Below are positions 20,782 to 24,794 of a stretch of 24,794 bases of DNA, one piece after another. Each line of letters begins with the position of its first letter. Position 1 is the first letter of the stretch. The notes beneath the pieces were generated by a model. It saw only the letters and a program-made list of their open reading frames with translations. It had not been told where the DNA came from and searched no databases. The stretch is from Gammaproteobacteria bacterium. Its GTDB lineage: Bacteria; Pseudomonadota; Gammaproteobacteria; Thiomicrospirales; Thiomicrospiraceae. The position numbers and the translations under genes are program-made. The stretch is taken from the NCBI GenBank assembly GCA_013153955.1, contig JAADDM010000231.1:1-24794 (forward strand). The letters run 5' to 3'.

Positions 20782-21642
20782 TTACCAATCTTTTAAAAAA
20801 GGGAAGGCCTTACGGGTTGCCGAAACCTGCTCTACTTGAAGTATCACCACTCCTATGGTTTGAGTCACATCGGCATACTCAATGACCTCTCCCAGTGGAT
20901 TGATGACCATAGAGCCACCGCTATAAGTTAAGCCTGCGCCATCCCGGCCGACTCTATTCACACCCACGACAAAGCATTGATTCTCTATCGCTCGGGCTCG
21001 TAGAAGCGTCTCCCAGTGTGCCTGCCTACTCTGTGGCCAGTTGGCGATGACAAACATCACCTCTGTCGTCTCTGCCACGGCTCTAAACAACTCTGGAAAA
21101 CGTAAATCGTAGCAGATAAAGAGTGCACAGGCAGTATCGCCTATCCTGAATTGCCCCTTCTTATTTCCTGATACATAGTGATTCTGCTCATGAGCAAATC
21201 GAAACTGTTTCTGCTTTACATAGTGAGCAATCAGCCCTTGTGAGGCTGATATAACCAAACCACTATTTTGGTAAGCAACCACTTTAGATTTGGTTTTAGA
21301 CTTTGTTAATGCGTTGTTGGTATCAGCTAACGGGTGAGATGACATATCCGTCCAAGCGTGAGTAACAGCAATGGCTGCCCCCACAATCAGGGTACAGTGA
21401 TACCGATTTGCCAATGCTTGAAGTGCCAAGATAAACGCCCCTTCTAGCGGCTCCGCAAATAGCTCTGGAGACATAGAGAACCCACCATGGAATAGCTCTG
21501 GCAGTACCACAACCATTTCTTCAGTCGCTTTAACATCCAATGAAAATAGTGCTGATTGCTCCGCAAACCACGCCTGTAACCGCACTAGGTTTGCTTCGCT
21601 GTCTTGCCAGTCTGCAGCCCACTGCACCATGATTATGTTCAT
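20782..21642 (-). CDS. Carbon-nitrogen hydrolase, omega-amidase-like (YafV/Nit2 type)
   Basis: A nitrilase-superfamily amidase. The catalytic triad is visible: E49 in VVVLPELF, K143 in YVKQKQF and the nucleophile C177 in FICYDLRFPE. The typical C-terminal RARAIENQCFVVGVNRVG and SGGSMVINPLGEV follow. Length (286) is near E. coli YafV (256) plus an insertion at about 96-122, rich in T, S and K (NNALTKSKTKSK), between the second and third conserved blocks. YafV and human Nit2 deamidate alpha-ketoglutaramate and alpha-ketosuccinamate in metabolite repair and methionine salvage. That role is inferred from family. ATG 21642 has a strong AAGGGGCGG ribosome site. It follows ybiT on the same strand, behind a terminator, so it is likely its own unit. 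Confidence 0.85.
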   Translation of the reverse strand: MNIIMVQWAADWQDSEANLVRLQAWFAEQSALFSLDVKATEEMVVVLPELFHGGFSMSPELFAEPLEGAFILALQALANRYHCTLIVGAAIAVTHAWTDMSSHPLADTNNALTKSKTKSKVVAYQNSGLVISASQGLIAHYVKQKQFRFAHEQNHYVSGNKKGQFRIGDTACALFICYDLRFPELFRAVAETTEVMFVIANWPQSRQAHWETLLRARAIENQCFVVGVNRVGRDGAGLTYSGGSMVINPLGEVIEYADVTQTIGVVILQVEQVSATRKAFPFLKDW

Positions 21643-21662
21643 ATTACCGCCCCTTAAACCCC

Positions 21663-21696
21663 AAAAAGCCTGTCATGCTTAAGCGTGACAGGCTTT
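21663..21696 (-). terminator. Rho-independent terminator after ybiT
   Basis: A 16-bp, almost perfect stem (AAAGCCTGTCA type arms 21665-21680 and 21681-21696, one G-T pair) closes around AAGCTT-like symmetry and on the minus strand is followed by TTTTTGG. It lies between ybiT and the amidase gene. Confidence 0.8.
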
Positions 21697-21784
21697 GGAC
21701 TCTTCATCAAGCCCCCTCGCCACTTTAATAAATATAAAGCAGTGTAAAAAGGAGCCTCTCTGAAAGGTGATTAACGCTTTATGA

Positions 21785-23386
21785 CTAAGCTAATGTTTGT
21801 AAGAAAGCATCATAGTTACCCCGGAAATCAACATGGGTACCATCTTCGTTCATGACCAATAGGCGAGAAGCCAGTGATGAGACGAATTCACGATCGTGTG
21901 AGACGAAGATTAATGTCCCTGGGAAATCAACTAGCGCTTGGTTTAGAGACTCGATTGACTCCATATCCAAGTGGTTAGTTGGCTCATCCATAATCAGCAC
22001 GTTTGGCTTTTGCAGCATCAGCTTACCAAACAACATACGGCCTTGCTCTCCCCCAGAAAGAACTTTAACTGACTTATCAATGTCCTTTTGAGAGAACAGC
22101 AGACGACCTAGCACCGAGCGTAATACCTGCTCATCATCGCCCTCTTGCTTCCACTGAGACATCCAATCCATCAGAGACATATCTTCTTCAAAATCGTGTG
22201 CGTGATCCTGAGCGTAATAACCTAGCTTAACGTTGTCTGACCATTTAACCGTTCCAGATGTAGGAGACTCTTCACCCATCAGCGTCTTAAGGAAGGTGGT
22301 TTTACCCACTCCGTTAGCACCGATAACGCCTAAACGATCTTCAACTTCTAGCATCAGGTTAATGTCTTTTAAGACTTCGTTATCGCCGTCTTCGCCTGTA
22401 TAAGTCTTATTTAACTTACTGACTTCTACCGCTAAGCGGAATAGTTTTTTGTCCTGTTCAAAACGAATAAATGGGTTAACACGACTAGACGCTTTGACTT
22501 CTGACAGCTCAATTTTATCCAACGCTTTTGCACGAGAGGTGGCTTGTTTTGCTTTAGAAGCGTTGGCTGAGAAACGGCTTACAAAGGCTTTAAGCTCGTT
22601 AATCTGTCCCTGTTTCTTGGCGTTATCAGACAGGAGCTGATCGCGTACAAGGGTTGATGCCGTCATATATTGATCATAGTTTCCAGGGTAAAGGCGCAGT
22701 TCACCGTAGTCTAAATCAGCCATGTGCGTACAGACACTGTTTAAGAAGTGTCTATCGTGAGAGATGATAACCATCGTGCTCTTACGCTCATTGAGGATAT
22801 TCTCTAACCATGAAATCGTCGTCATATCCAAGTTGTTGGTCGGCTCATCTAATAGCAGGATATCTGGATCAGAAAATAGGGCTTGTGCCAATAGAACACG
22901 TAACTTCCAACCGGGCGCAACGTCACTCATTAACCCGTAGTGCTGCTCAACAGGAATCTCTAGTCCAAGTAATAATTCACCCGCACGCGACTCTGCAGTA
23001 TAGCCGTCCATTTCGCCAAATTTAATCTCTAAATCGGCAACCAGCATCCCTTCTGTCTCACTCATGGCTGGAAGGCCATAAATACGATCGCGCTCTTTTT
23101 TAACTTCCCAAAGCTCAGGTTGTCCCATGATAACCGTATCTATTACAGTAAAATCTTCATAGGCAAATTGATCCTGTTTTAGCTTACCAACACGCTCATT
23201 TTCATCGACACTCACGGTGCCAGCTGTGGGCTCTAAATCCCCCCCTAGAATTTTCATAAAGGTGGACTTACCACACCCATTGGCTCCGATTAAACCGTAA
23301 CGTTTACCGCCACCAAACTTAACTGAGATATCTTCAAAAAGGGGTTTTTCACCAAACTGCATGGTGATATTTGCTGTTGAAATCAA
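21785..23386 (-). CDS. ybiT: ABC-F family ATPase YbiT
   Basis: A cytosolic ABC-F protein with two ATPase domains joined by the P-site tRNA interaction motif linker. Members act on the ribosome at the tRNA exit or P site. The 533-residue sequence matches E. coli YbiT along its length: MQFGEKPLFEDISVKFGGGKRYGLIGANGCGKSTF (Walker A1 34-42), WKLRVLLAQALFSDPDILLLDEPTNNLD, the linker with FVSRFSANASKAKQATSRAKALDKI, Walker A2 GANGVGKTT, and LSGGEQGRMLFGKLMLQKPN with DEPTNHLDMESI. The start is TTG at 23386 with AGGA about 9 nt upstream. No ATG gives the family N-terminus. YbiT is a general translation factor, not an antibiotic-resistance type. Confidence 0.96.
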   Translation of the reverse strand: MISTANITMQFGEKPLFEDISVKFGGGKRYGLIGANGCGKSTFMKILGGDLEPTAGTVSVDENERVGKLKQDQFAYEDFTVIDTVIMGQPELWEVKKERDRIYGLPAMSETEGMLVADLEIKFGEMDGYTAESRAGELLLGLEIPVEQHYGLMSDVAPGWKLRVLLAQALFSDPDILLLDEPTNNLDMTTISWLENILNERKSTMVIISHDRHFLNSVCTHMADLDYGELRLYPGNYDQYMTASTLVRDQLLSDNAKKQGQINELKAFVSRFSANASKAKQATSRAKALDKIELSEVKASSRVNPFIRFEQDKKLFRLAVEVSKLNKTYTGEDGDNEVLKDINLMLEVEDRLGVIGANGVGKTTFLKTLMGEESPTSGTVKWSDNVKLGYYAQDHAHDFEEDMSLMDWMSQWKQEGDDEQVLRSVLGRLLFSQKDIDKSVKVLSGGEQGRMLFGKLMLQKPNVLIMDEPTNHLDMESIESLNQALVDFPGTLIFVSHDREFVSSLASRLLVMNEDGTHVDFRGNYDAFLQTLA

Positions 23387-23514
23387 AACTATTTCCTACT
23401 TTTAAGGGCTAAGAACGCTAAGACGCATTTGCACTTAGACCACACTCAACCACTGGAACTTTAAAATTGGCGCTATTGTGCCACATTTTTAAGGTAAACG
23501 TATGTTTTAAAACT

Positions 23515-23554
23515 AAAAAACCCCAATTAACCAGGTCTGGTTAATTGGGGTTTT
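23515..23554. terminator. Bidirectional terminator between htpG and ybiT containing a degenerate palindrome copy
   Basis: An 18-bp perfect stem (AAAACCCCAATTAACCAG and its complement) has a 2-nt turn, a run of A on the left and TTTT on the right, so it can terminate in either direction. It lies 46 bp past the htpG stop. Its centre, AACCAGGTCTGGTT, differs at one base from the iterated palindrome AACCAGGCCTGGTT. Confidence 0.85.
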
Positions 23555-23600
23555 AAGAGATGTCTCTAAAGCCTTATGATGGCTTTAGGTACCTGCTGTT

Positions 23601-24794
23601 TTAAACCGCAGCACTCAAGAGTGCATTCATACGCTTAATAAACGCAGTTGGGTCTTCTAGTACATCCCCTTCTGCTAAACGCGCTTGCTCTAACAAGAAC
23701 AGTGCCCACTCTTTAAGCTCGTCATCGCTGACTGACTCAAGGTGCTTAACCAGTGCATGGTCAGGGTTTAACTCAAGCACAGGCTTCTGCTGAGGGACTT
23801 CTTGACCCATCTGCTCCATCATACGTAGCATGTGTGCAGACATATCGCCTTCCGCAGTGACAACACACGCAGGAGAGTCTGTTAAACGAGTGGTCATACG
23901 AACATCTGCAACGACGTCTTCAATGGCTGATTTAACCTTAGCTGTTAATTCAGAACGCGACTTTTTATCATCTTCAGACAGATCCTTTTCAGCTTCATCT
24001 TCAAACTCTTTTAAATCCGCAGTGGTAATCGACTTAAGCGGCTTACCCTCTACTTCATTTAAGTGTGATACTAACCACTCATCAACATGGTTCGACAACA
24101 ACAACACTTCAATGCCCTTCTTACGGAACATCTCTAAATGTGGACTGCCTTTTGCCGCAGCGTGCGTATCTGCCACAATGTAGTACACCGCTTCTTGCTC
24201 AGGCTTCATTCGATCAATATACTGATCAAAAGTTACGCGCTGTTCAGACGTTGATTCATCATGTGTGGTTGCGAAACGCAGTAACTTGGTGATTTTGTCT
24301 TTATTCGCAAAGTCTTCAACCAAGCCCTCTTTCATGACCTGACCGAATTGATCCCAAAACAGGTTATAGTCCGTCTGATCGTCTGCTTTAGAGAGCTTGG
24401 TTAATGCCGTTAGAACACGCTTAACCGAAGCGGCACGAATCTTATCAACCACTTTATTGCTCTGCAAAATCTCACGTGACACATTCAATGGCAGATCCGC
24501 TGAATCAATAATACCGCGTACAAAACGTAGGTAGTTTGGCATTAGCTGCTCTGCATCATCCATGATGAATACACGTTTTACGTATAATTTAAGGCCGAAA
24601 CGACGATCCCGCTCATACAGATCAAACGAAGCTTTCTTAGGGATATAAAGTAACGAAGTATACTCAAGCGTCCCCTCTACTTTATTGTGCAAGTAGGTTA
24701 AAGGCGGTTCAAAATCATGCGTAATGGTCTGATAGAAGTTTTTATAGTCCTCATCCGTCAAATCCGATTTTGATTGTGTCCACAAAGCCGTCGC
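23601..24794 (-). CDS. htpG: Chaperone protein HtpG (Hsp90), C-terminal two thirds (5' end outside window)
   Basis: HtpG is the bacterial Hsp90, a dimeric ATP-driven chaperone that works with DnaK. The reading frame runs open to the window end. The visible 397 residues cover the middle domain (ALWTQSKSDLTDEDYKNFY, then GTLEYTSLLYIP, then VKRVFIMDDAEQLMPNYLRFVRGIIDSADLPLNVSREILQ) and the C-terminal dimerisation domain (RLTDSPACVVTAEGDMSAHMLRMM and ELNPDHALVKHL). The N-terminal ATPase domain, about 230 residues, is beyond the edge. The TTG at 24785 lies within the conserved ALW motif and is not the start. ybiT lies downstream past a strong terminator, so they are separate units. Confidence 0.97.
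   Translation of the reverse strand, partial: ATALWTQSKSDLTDEDYKNFYQTITHDFEPPLTYLHNKVEGTLEYTSLLYIPKKASFDLYERDRRFGLKLYVKRVFIMDDAEQLMPNYLRFVRGIIDSADLPLNVSREILQSNKVVDKIRAASVKRVLTALTKLSKADDQTDYNLFWDQFGQVMKEGLVEDFANKDKITKLLRFATTHDESTSEQRVTFDQYIDRMKPEQEAVYYIVADTHAAAKGSPHLEMFRKKGIEVLLLSNHVDEWLVSHLNEVEGKPLKSITTADLKEFEDEAEKDLSEDDKKSRSELTAKVKSAIEDVVADVRMTTRLTDSPACVVTAEGDMSAHMLRMMEQMGQEVPQQKPVLELNPDHALVKHLESVSDDELKEWALFLLEQARLAEGDVLEDPTAFIKRMNALLSAAV

Overview
This window looks like a core chromosomal segment of a gammaproteobacterium. The gene order (pncC, recA, recX, alaS, lysC, csrA, tRNA-Ser, tRNA-Arg, with mutS divergent from pncC) is typical of that class. The moderately AT-leaning composition and protein style suggest a sulfur-oxidizer of the Thiomicrospira/Hydrogenovibrio/Thiomicrorhabdus type. 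That assignment is an impression from sequence style, not a search result. I see no prophage, insertion sequence, CRISPR array or plasmid machinery.

Layout. Bases 1-2265 (+) hold the end of lipB, then lipA (lipoate synthesis) and hslO (Hsp33 redox chaperone). A DyP-type peroxidase (-) converges on hslO. Bases 3551-10195 (-) are the conserved block recA-recX-alaS-lysC-csrA-tRNA-Ser(GCU)-tRNA-Arg(ACG), with clear terminators after recX, lysC and tRNA-Arg and strong promoters for both tRNAs. pncC (-) and mutS (+) are divergent. Bases 14214-18904 (+) carry a CnoX/YbbN-like co-chaperone, a cytochrome b561, a fumarylacetoacetase-like protein, a DUF1415 protein, an AT-rich small exported protein and a membrane fatty-acid/sterol hydroxylase. 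After a 616-bp gene-free stretch come a CDP-alcohol phosphatidyltransferase and a TagD-like cytidylyltransferase, a likely phospholipid head-group pair. The right end (-) holds an omega-amidase-like nitrilase, the ABC-F protein YbiT and the 3' two thirds of htpG.

The most unusual signal is a short palindrome, CCAGGCCTGG (usually AACCAGGCCTGGTT), present six times plus one near-copy at 23531. Chance would give about 0.02 copies in a window this size. Copies lie in gene-free DNA (5693-5734, 10352-10367, 18949-18970), in a terminator (23515-23554) and inside recX and mutS. All three coding copies are read in the same frame as Pro-Gly-Leu-Val. This resembles a genome-wide iterated palindrome (compare HIP1 of cyanobacteria) or a DNA-uptake or methylation-related motif.

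Secondary signals are an Hsp33 lacking two of its four zinc cysteines, a cysteine-free CnoX homologue, a phosphatidylcholine-synthase-like spacing in the CDP-alcohol enzyme, an 11-C tract upstream of the cytochrome b561 gene, and a Fur-like inverted repeat ahead of the phospholipid pair.
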